Positions 41,944 to 51,297 are shown, numbered from the stretch's first letter. The stretch is 64,000 bases of DNA from Tenacibaculum sp. SZ-18 (GCF_002813915.1 NZ_CP019335.1:2897777-2961776); one strand, 5' to 3'. Notes: generated from the letters alone by a model not told the origin. Program-made: numbers and translations.

Positions 41944-44250
41944 TTAATATTTTATCGGCTCTTTATCTTTATTAGCTTCTTTTAAATGTTTCGCATAAAA
42001 CCCCATCATCGATTTATATAAAGCAATTCTATTTTCTTCTTTTCCAAATCCATGACCTTCGTCATATCTAACCATATACGGAACGTCAACTCCTTTCGCT
42101 CTTAATCCTTCTACAATTTGATCCGACTCATCGATATTTACTCTTGGATCATTCGCTCCTTGAACTACAAATAAAGGCTTCTTTATTTTATCAATATGAA
42201 ATACAGGTGAAACTTCATTCATTATTTCTTTTTCTTCTGCTACATCTTCATCATACCATATTTCTTTGATAATTTTTAAATAAGGTTTCCAATATGGTGG
42301 AATTGTTTTCATAAATGTAAATAAATTCGAAACTCCAACATAATCTACACCACATGCATATAAATCAGGAGTTTTTGTTAAACCTCTTAATACAGCATAT
42401 CCACCGTGGCTTCCTCCATATATAGCAGCTTTATCTCCGTCTACCCATCCTTTGTCAACAACGTATTTTAATCCGTCTTCTACATCGTCCATTGCTTTTC
42501 TACCAATTTCTTTAAATCCAGACTCTAAAAATTTACGTCCATATCCACCAGAAATTCTGAAATTCACCTGTAATGTAGCATATCCTCTACTTGCAAACAA
42601 TTGTGACTCTGGATTGAATCCCCAAGAATCTCTAATTCCTTGTGGACCACCATGTGGATTAACAATAACAGGAACTTTTTCACCGTTTAACGCTTCTTTT
42701 GGTAATGTAATATATCCGTGAATTGTTACACCATCTCTACTTTTGAATGTAATTGGTCTCATTTCTGCCATATCTTCTGAACGAAGTTGTGGCATTGTAT
42801 TATAAATCTCTTTTAATTCGTTTTTCTTTAAATCATAAACATAGTAGATTCCGTATACTTTATCACTAGTGATATATAACATATATTTAGATTCGTCATC
42901 TGTTCTTCCTGTAACGTAATACTGCATTCCTGGAAGCTTTTTCTTTACAGCTTTATCTATTTTTCTATAAGCCTTACTTACTGGAATAAGGATGTTTTTC
43001 TCTCCTTCATATGATAAATAATCAATCGCATAATTATTCTTTTTAGATAATCCTAGACCTCCAACATCATATTTTTCATTTGAGAAAATCTTCTTGATCG
43101 TTTTTTTCTTCTTTAAATCATATAATAAGATTTCTGCTTTATCAGTTTCTAAATTACTCAACACATAAGCATCGTGAGGGTAATCAGTAGCATAGTTGAA
43201 CGAAATAACTCCAAAACTATCTTTCCAATTCAATTGCTTCCATAATTCATATCCTCCTTTTCCATCTTCATAATACACCTCCATATTTACGCCATCTTTC
43301 AACTTAGTATAACCTCTTAAGTTACCATCTTTATCGAATTGATATCCTGAAATTGGATTACTAGCATCCTTATTTTCGAATAATTGCTTGATTTCACCAG
43401 TGACAACATTTAGCTTGTATGGTTCGAAAATTTGAGGATTGTTCTTATTTAACTGAACAATGATATGATCTTTATCTTCTTTTAATAATGACTCGAAATT
43501 TGCTCTTACTCCTTCGAAAGGAGTTAAATCCTTATCATTACTTCCGTCTAAGTTTATGGCATAAATGTGGTAATTTTCATTCCCTCCTTTATCCATAGTA
43601 TAGTATAAACGGTTTGAATTTAACCAACCATATCCACGGATTAATTCCTTTTTTTGCTCAATAACTCTTTCTGCTTTGCCTGTTTGAATATTCTTTACAT
43701 AAACATGCTGCTTTCCATTCTCATCACTCTCTTTGTAAGATAAATATTTACCATCTGGAGAAAATCGGAATGAAACTCCCTTTGGATTTGAGAAATAATC
43801 TTCTACAGAATACTTATAGTTTCCTTTCTCTATACTTGATAAATTATTCAAATCTGCTTCAGATGAAACCAACTCCGGATTACCTGGAACTGTTTTCTCT
43901 GTTTTTTGTAACGATAATGGAATCTCCATTCCTCCTTGTTTAAAAGTTCCTTTAATTGTGTTGTCTTCTAAATTTCCTGAATATGTAATCCCTGCTTTTT
44001 TAAATGTCATTGAAAGGGTATTTCCTTCAAATTTTGTTTCATCCATTGGGATTCCTGTTGCTCCTTGAGAAGGACTATCCATAGTAGACGAAAAAGCACC
44101 ATCTTTTTCAGAAATATTAAATATCAGTGGCATTTCCATGCCTTGTACTTTTAGCGTTCCTTTCCAACTCCCAACAATTTTTTGGGCATTTGTTACAGAA
44201 ACACTAACTACAAAAAATAGAATTGTTAGTAATTTGCTGTTTATTTTCAT
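41944..44250 (-). CDS. S9 family serine peptidase with N-terminal beta domain
   Basis: A 768-residue exported peptidase. Signal peptide (to VTNAQ, about residue 23). Then an extra domain of about 95 residues (IVGSWKGTLKVQGMEMPLIF ... YSGNLEDNTIKGTFKQGGMEIPLSL) that recurs in flavobacterial esterases, and a beta-propeller (about 160-490). The C-terminal prolyl-oligopeptidase domain has nucleophile S614 in YGGSHGGY, Asp in GANDPRVN and His in DEGHGF. It acts on peptides outside the cytoplasm. The extra domain is the odd feature. Confidence 0.9.
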   Translation of the reverse strand: MKINSKLLTILFFVVSVSVTNAQKIVGSWKGTLKVQGMEMPLIFNISEKDGAFSSTMDSPSQGATGIPMDETKFEGNTLSMTFKKAGITYSGNLEDNTIKGTFKQGGMEIPLSLQKTEKTVPGNPELVSSEADLNNLSSIEKGNYKYSVEDYFSNPKGVSFRFSPDGKYLSYKESDENGKQHVYVKNIQTGKAERVIEQKKELIRGYGWLNSNRLYYTMDKGGNENYHIYAINLDGSNDKDLTPFEGVRANFESLLKEDKDHIIVQLNKNNPQIFEPYKLNVVTGEIKQLFENKDASNPISGYQFDKDGNLRGYTKLKDGVNMEVYYEDGKGGYELWKQLNWKDSFGVISFNYATDYPHDAYVLSNLETDKAEILLYDLKKKKTIKKIFSNEKYDVGGLGLSKKNNYAIDYLSYEGEKNILIPVSKAYRKIDKAVKKKLPGMQYYVTGRTDDESKYMLYITSDKVYGIYYVYDLKKNELKEIYNTMPQLRSEDMAEMRPITFKSRDGVTIHGYITLPKEALNGEKVPVIVNPHGGPQGIRDSWGFNPESQLFASRGYATLQVNFRISGGYGRKFLESGFKEIGRKAMDDVEDGLKYVVDKGWVDGDKAAIYGGSHGGYAVLRGLTKTPDLYACGVDYVGVSNLFTFMKTIPPYWKPYLKIIKEIWYDEDVAEEKEIMNEVSPVFHIDKIKKPLFVVQGANDPRVNIDESDQIVEGLRAKGVDVPYMVRYDEGHGFGKEENRIALYKSMMGFYAKHLKEANKDKEPIKY

Positions 44251-44334
44251 TTTATTTTTGCTTATGGTTATTGTTAATATTTATAAACATTAGTGCAACC
44301 TAATCGCAAATTGTTACAAACAACGATTTAAATT

Positions 44335-45291
44335 TTAGAAAATTTCTTTGGCTATATTTTTAATATTATCTGATTTCCCCATTGAATAATAATGTAAAAA
44401 CGGAACACCTTTAATAATTAATTCTTTACTTTGGTTGATACACCATTCCACACCTACTTCGCGCACTTGTTGATTGTTTTTACAATTTACAACAGCCATA
44501 ATTAAATCATCAGGAAGATCAACTTTAAAGCGATGGGGTATCATATTTAATTGCTTTTTTGTTGAGATAGGTTTCAGTCCTGGAATAATTGGTACTGTAA
44601 TTCCTTCCGCACGACATTTATCTACAAATTCAAAATATTTTTGATTGTCAAAAAACATCTGAGTTACAATATAATCCGCTCCTTTTTTAATTTTCTTTTT
44701 CAAGAAATGAATATCTGAATCTAAACTTGGAGCTTCCATGTGTTTCTCAGGATAACCTGCAACTCCTACACAAAAATCTGTTGGTGCCGAATTTTGCAAT
44801 TCTTCATCTAAGTATTTTCCATGATTTAAACACTCAATTTGATCTACTAGATCACTAGCATATTGGTGACCTTCTTTTTCTGGCTTGAAATAGATTTCAC
44901 TTTTAACGGCATCACCACGTAGTGCCATGACATTATCAATTCCCAGAAAATCCAAATCGATTAAAAAGTTTTCAGTATCCTCTTTAGTAAATCCACCACA
45001 CAATACGTGAGGAATTGCATCTACATTGTATTTATTTTGAATTGCAGCACAAATACCAACAGTTCCTGGTCGTTTTTTTACAACTTGTTTTTGTAATAAT
45101 CCGTTTTCCAATTCTTTATAAACATACTCTTCTCTATGATATGTGACATCAATAAAAGGGGGATTAAATTCCATTAAAGAATCAATATTATTAAAAATTG
45201 AATCTATATTTTGACCTTTTAATGGAGGTAAAATTTCAAAAGAAAACCTAGTTTTTCCATTGGATTTTTCTATGTGTTCTGTAACTTTCAT
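44335..45291 (-). CDS. metF: Methylenetetrahydrofolate reductase MetF
   Basis: Reduces 5,10-methylene-THF to 5-methyl-THF, the methyl donor for MetH. 318 residues, TIM barrel with FAD: FSFEILPPLKGQNIDSIF, FIDVTYHREEYV, DNVMALRGDAV, FCVGVAGYPEKH, DYIVTQMFFDNQKYFEFVD and GVPFLHYYSMGKSDNI. It is 259 bp downstream of metH, longer than the other gaps in the cluster, so it may have its own promoter or be read through. Confidence 0.95.
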   Translation of the reverse strand: MKVTEHIEKSNGKTRFSFEILPPLKGQNIDSIFNNIDSLMEFNPPFIDVTYHREEYVYKELENGLLQKQVVKKRPGTVGICAAIQNKYNVDAIPHVLCGGFTKEDTENFLIDLDFLGIDNVMALRGDAVKSEIYFKPEKEGHQYASDLVDQIECLNHGKYLDEELQNSAPTDFCVGVAGYPEKHMEAPSLDSDIHFLKKKIKKGADYIVTQMFFDNQKYFEFVDKCRAEGITVPIIPGLKPISTKKQLNMIPHRFKVDLPDDLIMAVVNCKNNQQVREVGVEWCINQSKELIIKGVPFLHYYSMGKSDNIKNIAKEIF

Positions 45292-45550
45292 TTTTTTGAT
45301 CTTTCTTAAAGAACTTTATTTTTAATGGTTTCAAAATCGACTTCATATTCCCAACACATCACCTTCCGTGGTTATAATATGGTAATATGAATTTTTCACT
45401 TACGATTTTACGCTTTTATTATTGACTAGCTTTTTATTGTAGCCTTCTACTTTAATTTCTACTATTATCTATTTATATGGTTCATCTAATCCATGAACAA
45501 TTTGACGACTTTCTAACTTTATACTATAGTCTTTGTGCTCACGCTACTCA
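45292..45550 (-). other. Intergenic stretch between metH and metF
   Basis: 259 bp without an ORF on either strand longer than about 25 codons. I see one weak inverted repeat (GTTCAT/ATGAAC, 45480-45498), no recognisable terminator, tRNA or riboswitch core, and no exact TAnnTTTG box in front of metF. Confidence 0.5.
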
Positions 45551-48208
45551 TTAATCGGCAATAATTGGACTTAACCATTTTCTGGTTAAATCATCACTAA
45601 TTCCTCTTCGTTCGGTATAATCTTTTAATTGATCTTCTTTTATTTTTCCAAGTCCAAAATATTTAGCTTCTGCATTTCCGAAATAATAACCAGAAACACT
45701 AGCTGCAGGCCACATTGCTAAACTTTCAGTAAGTTGAACTCCTATTTTTTCTTCAACCTTTAGTACATCCCAAATCGTATTTTTCTCTAAATGATCGGGA
45801 CATGCAGGATAACCAGGAGCAGGACGAATTCCTTTGTAACTCTCCTTTATTAATTCTTCATTCGATAAGTTTTCTGCAGCCGCGTAACCCCAGTATTTTT
45901 TACGAACTTCCTCGTGGAGATATTCCGCAAAAGCCTCTGCAAAACGATCAGCAATTGCTTTAATCATTATAGAGTTATAATCATCATTATTCTTCTCATA
46001 TTCTGCTGCAAGCTCAGCCGTTCCGAAACCAGCTGTTACACAAAATGTTCCTAAATAATCTTGAATTCCTGAATCCTTTGGAGCAATAAAATCAGACAAC
46101 GCAATGTTTGGCACTCCTTCCCTTTTCTTTAATTGCTGACGAAGCGTAAGGAATGTAAATTCTTTGCCATCTGCATTTACAATGATGTCATCTTCGACAG
46201 AATTCGCTTCAAACAAACCAAAAACTGCTTTAGCTTTTAATAGTTTTTCCTCTATAACTTGGTTTAATAATACTTTGGCATCTTCATATAATTCAGTTGC
46301 TTGTTTACCTACAACATCATCGGTTAGTATGTCTGGAAATTTTCCATGTAAATCCCATGATCTAAAAAATGGACTCCAATCGATATAATCTACAAGAAGG
46401 TTTAAGTCCAAGTTTTCAATAACATAAGACCCTAAAAAATCAGGTTTTGTAATTTCTGATTCTTCCCAATTAATTTGAAACTTGTTATTTCTTGCTTCCT
46501 CAATGGTTACATAATTCTTTTGTTTAGTTCTATTTAAAAACTGATCTCTAAACTTCACATACTCACTACGTATTTCCTCTTTATAGATTTTATTATTCTC
46601 CTGTAATAAATTTCCTACTACCGTTACCGCTCTTGACGCATCATTTACATGCACCACAGAATTTGTGTATTTCGGAGCAATTTTAACAGCTGTATGTGCT
46701 TTAGATGTAGTTGCACCTCCAATTAACAATGGAATATTCATTTCTTTCTTTTCCATTTCATTTGCCAAATACACCATTTCATCTAAAGAAGGGGTAATTA
46801 ATCCACTTAAACCAATTACATCAACTTGTTCCTTTTGAGCTACTTCAATAATTTTTTCTGGCGGAACCATAACCCCAAGATCAACGATCTCATAATTATT
46901 ACACCCAAGTACAACACTCACAATATTTTTACCAATATCATGAACATCTCCTTTTACGGTTGCCATTAATATTTTCCCCGCTGAACTTGCATTACTATCT
47001 TTCGATTCTTCAATGAATGGCTGTAAATATGCCACAGCTCTTTTCATTACTCGGGCAGATTTTACTACCTGAGGCAAGAACATTTTCCCACTACCAAATA
47101 AATCTCCAACGACGTTCATTCCAGACATTAAATGACCTTCAATAACTTCAATTGGTCTTTCTACACTTTGACGAGCCTCTTCTACATCTTCAACAATAAA
47201 GGCATCAATTCCTTTTACTAAACTATGGGTAATTCGATCTTGTAAGGAATTTTCCCTCCAAACTAATTGTTTAGAACTATCCTCTTTTTTAATTCCTTTT
47301 ACAGTTTCCGCAAAATCTAATAATCGTTCTGTGGCGTCATCTCTTCTATCTAATAGTACATCTTCGACATGTTCTAATAAATCTTTAGGAATTTCGTCAT
47401 AAACTTCTAACATTGTAGGATTCACAATTCCCATATTCATTCCATGTTGAATGGCGTGATATAAGAAAGCTGAGTGCATTGCTTCTCGAACAACATTATT
47501 TCCTCTAAATGAAAAAGAAACATTACTTACACCTCCAGAAACACTTGCATATGGAAGGTTTGTTCGAATCCATTTGGTAGCTTTAAAGAAATCAATTGCA
47601 TTCTTTCTATGCTCTTCCATACCTGTTGCCACAGGGAAAATATTAGGATCGAAAATGATATCCTCTGGGGGAAATTTCACCACATCCACTAAAATTCGAT
47701 AGGAGCGTTCGCAAATTTCTATTCTACGTTCGTAATTATCAGCCTGTCCAACCTCATCAAATGCCATAACAATAGTTGCAGCTCCATATCTTTTAATCAA
47801 CTTAGCCTGGCGAATAAAAGCTTCTTCACCTTCTTTTAGAGAAATAGAATTTACCACACATTTTCCTTGCGCAACTTGCAATCCTGATTCAATAATTTCC
47901 CATTTAGAACTATCGATCATTATTGGAATTCTAGCAATATCTGGTTCAGATGCTATTAAATTTAAGAATGTTACCATGGCATGAACACCATCTAACATTC
48001 CTTCATCCATATTTACATCTAAAATCTGTGCACCACCTTCTACTTGATCTCTTGCAACTGCGAGTGCCTCTCCATATTTTTCTTCTTTAATTAAACGAAG
48101 AAATCTACGTGATCCTGTAACGTTTGTTCTTTCTCCGACATTTATAAAATTACTTTCAGGTGTTATGATTAATGGTTCTAATCCTGATAATTTTAAATAT
48201 CTCTTCAT
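45551..48208 (-). CDS. metH: Methionine synthase MetH, pterin/B12/activation domains (split enzyme)
   Basis: Cobalamin-dependent methionine synthase lacking the homocysteine domain, 885 residues. Domains in order: pterin-binding (about 10-280; [20 protein letters not shown]), B12 cap and Rossmann domain with DVHDIGK (D421, H423, G426; His is the lower axial cobalt ligand), then the AdoMet activation domain (from about 590; [12 protein letters not shown] and [13 protein letters not shown]). The missing homocysteine module is the separate gene 30 bp upstream; together they equal a full-length MetH. Downstream of a SAM-I riboswitch. Confidence 0.95.
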   Translation of the reverse strand: MKRYLKLSGLEPLIITPESNFINVGERTNVTGSRRFLRLIKEEKYGEALAVARDQVEGGAQILDVNMDEGMLDGVHAMVTFLNLIASEPDIARIPIMIDSSKWEIIESGLQVAQGKCVVNSISLKEGEEAFIRQAKLIKRYGAATIVMAFDEVGQADNYERRIEICERSYRILVDVVKFPPEDIIFDPNIFPVATGMEEHRKNAIDFFKATKWIRTNLPYASVSGGVSNVSFSFRGNNVVREAMHSAFLYHAIQHGMNMGIVNPTMLEVYDEIPKDLLEHVEDVLLDRRDDATERLLDFAETVKGIKKEDSSKQLVWRENSLQDRITHSLVKGIDAFIVEDVEEARQSVERPIEVIEGHLMSGMNVVGDLFGSGKMFLPQVVKSARVMKRAVAYLQPFIEESKDSNASSAGKILMATVKGDVHDIGKNIVSVVLGCNNYEIVDLGVMVPPEKIIEVAQKEQVDVIGLSGLITPSLDEMVYLANEMEKKEMNIPLLIGGATTSKAHTAVKIAPKYTNSVVHVNDASRAVTVVGNLLQENNKIYKEEIRSEYVKFRDQFLNRTKQKNYVTIEEARNNKFQINWEESEITKPDFLGSYVIENLDLNLLVDYIDWSPFFRSWDLHGKFPDILTDDVVGKQATELYEDAKVLLNQVIEEKLLKAKAVFGLFEANSVEDDIIVNADGKEFTFLTLRQQLKKREGVPNIALSDFIAPKDSGIQDYLGTFCVTAGFGTAELAAEYEKNNDDYNSIMIKAIADRFAEAFAEYLHEEVRKKYWGYAAAENLSNEELIKESYKGIRPAPGYPACPDHLEKNTIWDVLKVEEKIGVQLTESLAMWPAASVSGYYFGNAEAKYFGLGKIKEDQLKDYTERRGISDDLTRKWLSPIIAD

Positions 48209-48238
48209 ACCTACTTATCCTTTTAAAGTCCTATTATA

Positions 48239-49243
48239 TTATAGATTCGCTACCTTTAATTGTCTTGGTTGATACTTTTCAGCTATTTCTACAATACCTT
48301 TAATATGTTCAGGAGTAGTTCCACAACAACCTCCAATAATATTTAGAATCCCATCCTTTAGATAATCTTCTATTAATGTTTTCATTTCTTCTGGCGACTG
48401 ATCGTACTCCCCAAAAGCATTGGGTAATCCGGCATTTGGATATGCCGAAGTATAAAAACTGGTATTGTTTGACAATCTTTTTAAGTACGGTTGTAACTGT
48501 TCTGCTCCTAATGCACAATTAAAACCAACGCTTAATAATGGAATGTGTGACATTGAAATTAAAAAAGCCTCTACAGTTTGACCAGATAGAGTTCTTCCAC
48601 TAGCATCTGTTATGGTTCCAGAAACCATGATCGGTATATCTATATTTCTCTCATCTTTAACTTCATCGATAGCGAAAAGTGCGGCTTTAGCATTCAAAGT
48701 ATCAAATATGGTTTCCACTAGTAATATATCTACTCCACCAGCAACTAAACCTTCGACCTGTTCTTTATACGCTTTTCTTAAATCTTCAAAAGTTACAGCT
48801 CTGTATTCTGGTTTATTTACATCTGGAGATAAACTAGCAGTTCTATTTGTTGGACCTATTGCTCCTGCAACAAATCTTGGTTTGTTTGGTTGTTTAACTG
48901 TAAACTCATTTGCGACCTCTTTGGCAATTTTCGCAGATTCATAATTTAACTCATATGCTAAATGTTCTAAAGAATAATCTTCCATAGCTATAGAGGTTCC
49001 TGAAAAGGTGTTAGTTTCTATGATATCAGCTCCAACTTCTAAATATTTACGATGGACTTCTTTTATCGCTTCCGGCTGAGTTATAGATAATAAATCATTA
49101 TTTCCTTTTAATGGTGAAGGATGATCTTTAAAACGTTCTCCGCGAAAATCTTCTTCTGAGAAGTTATATTCTTGAAGCATTGTTCCCATTGCGCCATCAA
49201 GCACAAGGATTCTTTTTTGAATTTCTGAATAAATTTTTGACAT
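48239..49243 (-). CDS. Homocysteine S-methyltransferase (split N-terminal module of MetH)
   Basis: A 334-residue homocysteine-binding TIM barrel corresponding to the first module of E. coli MetH: VLDGAMGTMLQEYNFSEEDF, then ADIIETNTFSGTSIAM and the zinc cysteines in SVGFNCALG and IIGGCCGTTPEHI. It pairs with the 885-aa core encoded 30 bp downstream. The gene is preceded by a SAM-I riboswitch whose sequestering hairpin includes the first base of its ATG. Confidence 0.95.
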   Translation of the reverse strand: MSKIYSEIQKRILVLDGAMGTMLQEYNFSEEDFRGERFKDHPSPLKGNNDLLSITQPEAIKEVHRKYLEVGADIIETNTFSGTSIAMEDYSLEHLAYELNYESAKIAKEVANEFTVKQPNKPRFVAGAIGPTNRTASLSPDVNKPEYRAVTFEDLRKAYKEQVEGLVAGGVDILLVETIFDTLNAKAALFAIDEVKDERNIDIPIMVSGTITDASGRTLSGQTVEAFLISMSHIPLLSVGFNCALGAEQLQPYLKRLSNNTSFYTSAYPNAGLPNAFGEYDQSPEEMKTLIEDYLKDGILNIIGGCCGTTPEHIKGIVEIAEKYQPRQLKVANL

Positions 49244-49276
49244 TCCTGATAAAATATTATGATGTGTTATCAGGAA
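49243..49276 (-). promoter_or_regulatory. Start-codon sequestering hairpin (riboswitch expression platform)
   Basis: A perfect 10-bp inverted repeat (49267-49276 with 49243-49252), 14-nt loop. The 3' arm contains AGGA and the A of the ATG. No T run follows, so control is probably translational. Its 5' arm can pair instead with the aptamer 5' strand. Confidence 0.7.
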
Positions 49277-49314
49277 AAGAAGAAGTAATATTCTTTTGAG
49301 TTATCTCTCTGTTA

Positions 49315-49338
49315 TACTGAAACAAGTTCAGTGTGAAC
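49315..49338 (-). repeat. Dispersed palindromic repeat, copy 1 (inside riboswitch P4)
   Basis: Contains CTGAACTTGTTTCAGTA on the minus strand; stem ACTGAA/TTCAGT. Shares the CTGAA-N5-TTCAG core with the copies at 49365-49390 and 51274-51294. Confidence 0.8.
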
Positions 49339-49364
49339 AGTAGAATTTAGCACCTTCTTTGTGC

Positions 49365-49390
49365 GATACTGAAACAAATTCAGCATGAAC
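49365..49390 (-). repeat. Dispersed palindromic repeat, copy 2 (inside riboswitch P3)
   Basis: Contains CTGAATTTGTTTCAGTATC on the minus strand; stem CTGAA/TTCAG. It differs from copy 1 at a few positions only, including the flanking GTTCA. Confidence 0.8.
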
Positions 49391-49471
49391 AAAGGGTTGC
49401 TAAGGTTTCGCAGGGTCTATTCCCTCCACCTTTCTTAATAACGACAATAATGTTTATGAACTAATAATGTA

Positions 49472-49479
49472 CAAATGTA
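49472..49479 (-). promoter_or_regulatory. -7 promoter box of the SAM-riboswitch met operon
   Basis: TACATTTG is an exact TAnnTTTG match on the minus strand. The predicted start near 49466 leaves the whole aptamer in the 5' leader. No good -33 box is seen. Confidence 0.5.
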
Positions 49480-49614
49480 AATAACTTATTTTAAATAATA
49501 AACTTAACATTTACATTAATTTAGATGGTATAGTGTTAAAATTCAACGACAATATCAATTCTCGCGTATTCAAACACGATTATAAAATGAGAATTTTTTT
49601 CCTAAACTTAAATT
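49480..49614. other. Upstream part of the cysM-met intergenic region
   Basis: The 371-bp gap 49244-49614 holds the riboswitch, its expression platform and promoter (49243-49479). The remaining 135 bp are very AT-rich with no ORF. A weak inverted repeat AATTCTC/GAGAATT (49557-49595) is followed by a T run on the plus strand, where no gene ends. Confidence 0.5.
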
Positions 49615-50502
49615 TTAATGAAAAATATCGGACGATAAATATCGATCTCCTCTATCACATATAATAGATACGATTACACCTTCATCAATAGTTTCAGCAA
49701 GTTTTAAAGCTGAAGCTGTTGCTCCACCGCTACTCATTCCTGAGAAAATCCCTTCTTCCCGAGCCAAACGAACTGTCATTGCCTTAGCTTCTTCTTGACT
49801 TACTTCTAAAACTTTATCGATTTTCTCTCTTTTAAAAATTGCCGGTAAATATTCCTCCGGCCATTTTCTAATTCCTGGAATACGAGCACCTTCTTTAGGT
49901 TGAACTCCTACAATTTGAATATCTTTATTTTGTTCCTTCAAATAATCTGAAACCCCAGTAATGGTTCCCGTTGTTCCCATTGCAGAAACAAAATGTGTAA
50001 CCTTACCATTAGTGTCTCTCCATATTTCTGGACCAGTTGTACTGTAATGTGCTTTTGGATTATCGAAATTATCAAACTGATTTAATCTGAAATAACCTTT
50101 CTTATATTTTAATTCCAATGCATGATCAATTGCTCCTTCCATTCCAACTTCACTTGGAGTTAAAATAACTTCTGCTCCGTAAGCACGCATCGTTTTTACT
50201 CTTTCGATTGTTGCGTGTTCTGGCATTACTAAAACCATATTCACACCTAAAACTTTTGCCATTAGGGCTAAAGCAATACCAGTGTTTCCACTTGTTGCTT
50301 CAACAAGAGTGTCTCCTTTTTTTATGTTCTTCTTTTTTAGTGCTTCAGAAATCATAAAATAGGCAGCTCTATCTTTTACACTACCGCCAGGATTATGTCC
50401 TTCTAATTTGAAAAACAGACGAACATTTTCTTTATTAATAATATTTGTAGCTTCAACTAAAGGTGTATTCCCTACAAAATCTGTTATATTTTTTGAAATC
50501 AT
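49615..50502 (-). CDS. cysM: Cysteine synthase (O-acetylserine sulfhydrylase), CysM type
   Basis: PLP enzyme joining O-acetylserine and sulfide to cysteine, 295 residues. NTPLVEATN at the start, PLP lysine in GHNPGGSVKDRAA, the substrate loop EATSGNTGIALALMA, the phosphate cup SAMGTTGTITG and a C-terminal GMSSGGATASA. Length and loops fit CysM better than the longer CysK. It lies 10 bp downstream of the serine acetyltransferase gene, forming the two-step cysteine pathway. Confidence 0.93.
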   Translation of the reverse strand: MISKNITDFVGNTPLVEATNIINKENVRLFFKLEGHNPGGSVKDRAAYFMISEALKKKNIKKGDTLVEATSGNTGIALALMAKVLGVNMVLVMPEHATIERVKTMRAYGAEVILTPSEVGMEGAIDHALELKYKKGYFRLNQFDNFDNPKAHYSTTGPEIWRDTNGKVTHFVSAMGTTGTITGVSDYLKEQNKDIQIVGVQPKEGARIPGIRKWPEEYLPAIFKREKIDKVLEVSQEEAKAMTVRLAREEGIFSGMSSGGATASALKLAETIDEGVIVSIICDRGDRYLSSDIFH

Positions 50503-50512
50503 ATACTTCTTT

Positions 50513-51235
50513 TTAAGTATAAATACTGTTTTGTGATTTATAAATAACGGTTGAATTTGCTCCTACTGACTTAGTAATGCAAACGTTTGCACCAATAACT
50601 GTATTCCGACCAACTGTGATATTTCCTAAAATAGTTGCGTTAGCATAAATAGTAACATTACTTTCAATTGTTGGATGCCTTTTGACTTCAGCTAATTCTT
50701 TTTTAACTTGAATTCCTCCTAATGTTACTCCTTGATAAATACTGACGTTATTTTCGATTACAGTTGTTTCTCCGATAACAACGCCAGTTGCATGATCAAT
50801 AAAGAATGAATTTCCAATTGTTGCACCAGGATGAATATCAACGCCTGTAAGACTGTGAGCATACTCACTCATCATTCTTGGTAGAATTGGGACATTAATT
50901 TTATATAACTCATGACTTAATCTATAAATTGCAATAGCATGAAACCCAGGATAAGCTAAATAAACTTCACCTAAACTTTTGCAAGCCGGATCAGTACTTT
51001 CAAATGCTTTCGCATCTAAATCTAACTTTTCTCGGATATTACAAAACGATGTTTGATAGTACATCCAAATTTCATTAGCTTTCTTGACTGATAAACCATT
51101 TAGAATCTTCACGAATTGTTTTTTTAAATGATTTGCCTTTTCTCGACAAACATCCTCGAACAAAGCATAAAACAGCTGCTTGGTAAAAAGTTCTACATCC
51201 TCTTTAAGCGATAAGTTGTAATTACTAAATTCCAT
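50513..51235 (-). CDS. cysE: Serine O-acetyltransferase (EpsC/CysE type)
   Basis: Makes O-acetylserine for CysM, 240 residues. A helical N-terminal region (to about 115; DPACKSLGEVYLAYPGFHAIAIYRLSHELY) precedes the left-handed beta-helix: GVDIHPGATIGNSFFIDHATG, VVIGETTVIENNVSIYQGVT, then RHPTIESNVTIYANATILGNIT. It follows the ferredoxin gene after 62 bp that contain a palindromic repeat. Confidence 0.94.
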   Translation of the reverse strand: MEFSNYNLSLKEDVELFTKQLFYALFEDVCREKANHLKKQFVKILNGLSVKKANEIWMYYQTSFCNIREKLDLDAKAFESTDPACKSLGEVYLAYPGFHAIAIYRLSHELYKINVPILPRMMSEYAHSLTGVDIHPGATIGNSFFIDHATGVVIGETTVIENNVSIYQGVTLGGIQVKKELAEVKRHPTIESNVTIYANATILGNITVGRNTVIGANVCITKSVGANSTVIYKSQNSIYT

Positions 51236-51273
51236 TTTTACTTTATTATCCTCTATTTTAATCTATTATAAAA

Positions 51274-51294
51274 GATACTGAAATAAATTCAGTA
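51274..51294. repeat. Dispersed palindromic repeat, copy 3
   Basis: TACTGAAATAAATTCAGTA is a perfect 7-bp palindromic stem with a 5-nt loop, the same family as the two repeats inside the SAM riboswitch. It lies between the ferredoxin and cysE genes. Confidence 0.8.
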
Positions 51295-51297
51295 GTA

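Larger units (their letters stand above)
49300..49442 (-). promoter_or_regulatory. SAM-I riboswitch (S box) aptamer
   Basis: On the minus strand the SAM-I core is clear: P1 GTTATT (49442-49437) with GATAAC (49305-49300); then AAGAAAGGTGGAGGGA, P2b AGGG/CCCT, GCGAAACCTTAGCAACC (with the P2a closing strand) and AAGGTGCTAAATTC. P3 is CTTTGT/ACAAAG and P4 is CTGTT/AACAG; both are capped by copies of a palindromic repeat. It is expected to bind S-adenosylmethionine and switch off the downstream split methionine synthase. A -7 box sits 30 nt upstream. Confidence 0.92.

Noticed and set aside
45292..45550. A second riboswitch or small gene ahead of metF
   Set aside because: No SAM-I core, no ORF beyond about 25 codons and no strong hairpin were found on either strand.
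49315..49390. CRISPR-like repeats
   Set aside because: Only two copies here, palindromic, and explained as the P4 and P3 hairpins of the SAM riboswitch.
49557..49601. Plus-strand intrinsic terminator
   Set aside because: The stem is only 7 AT-rich bp with a 25-nt loop, and no plus-strand gene ends there.
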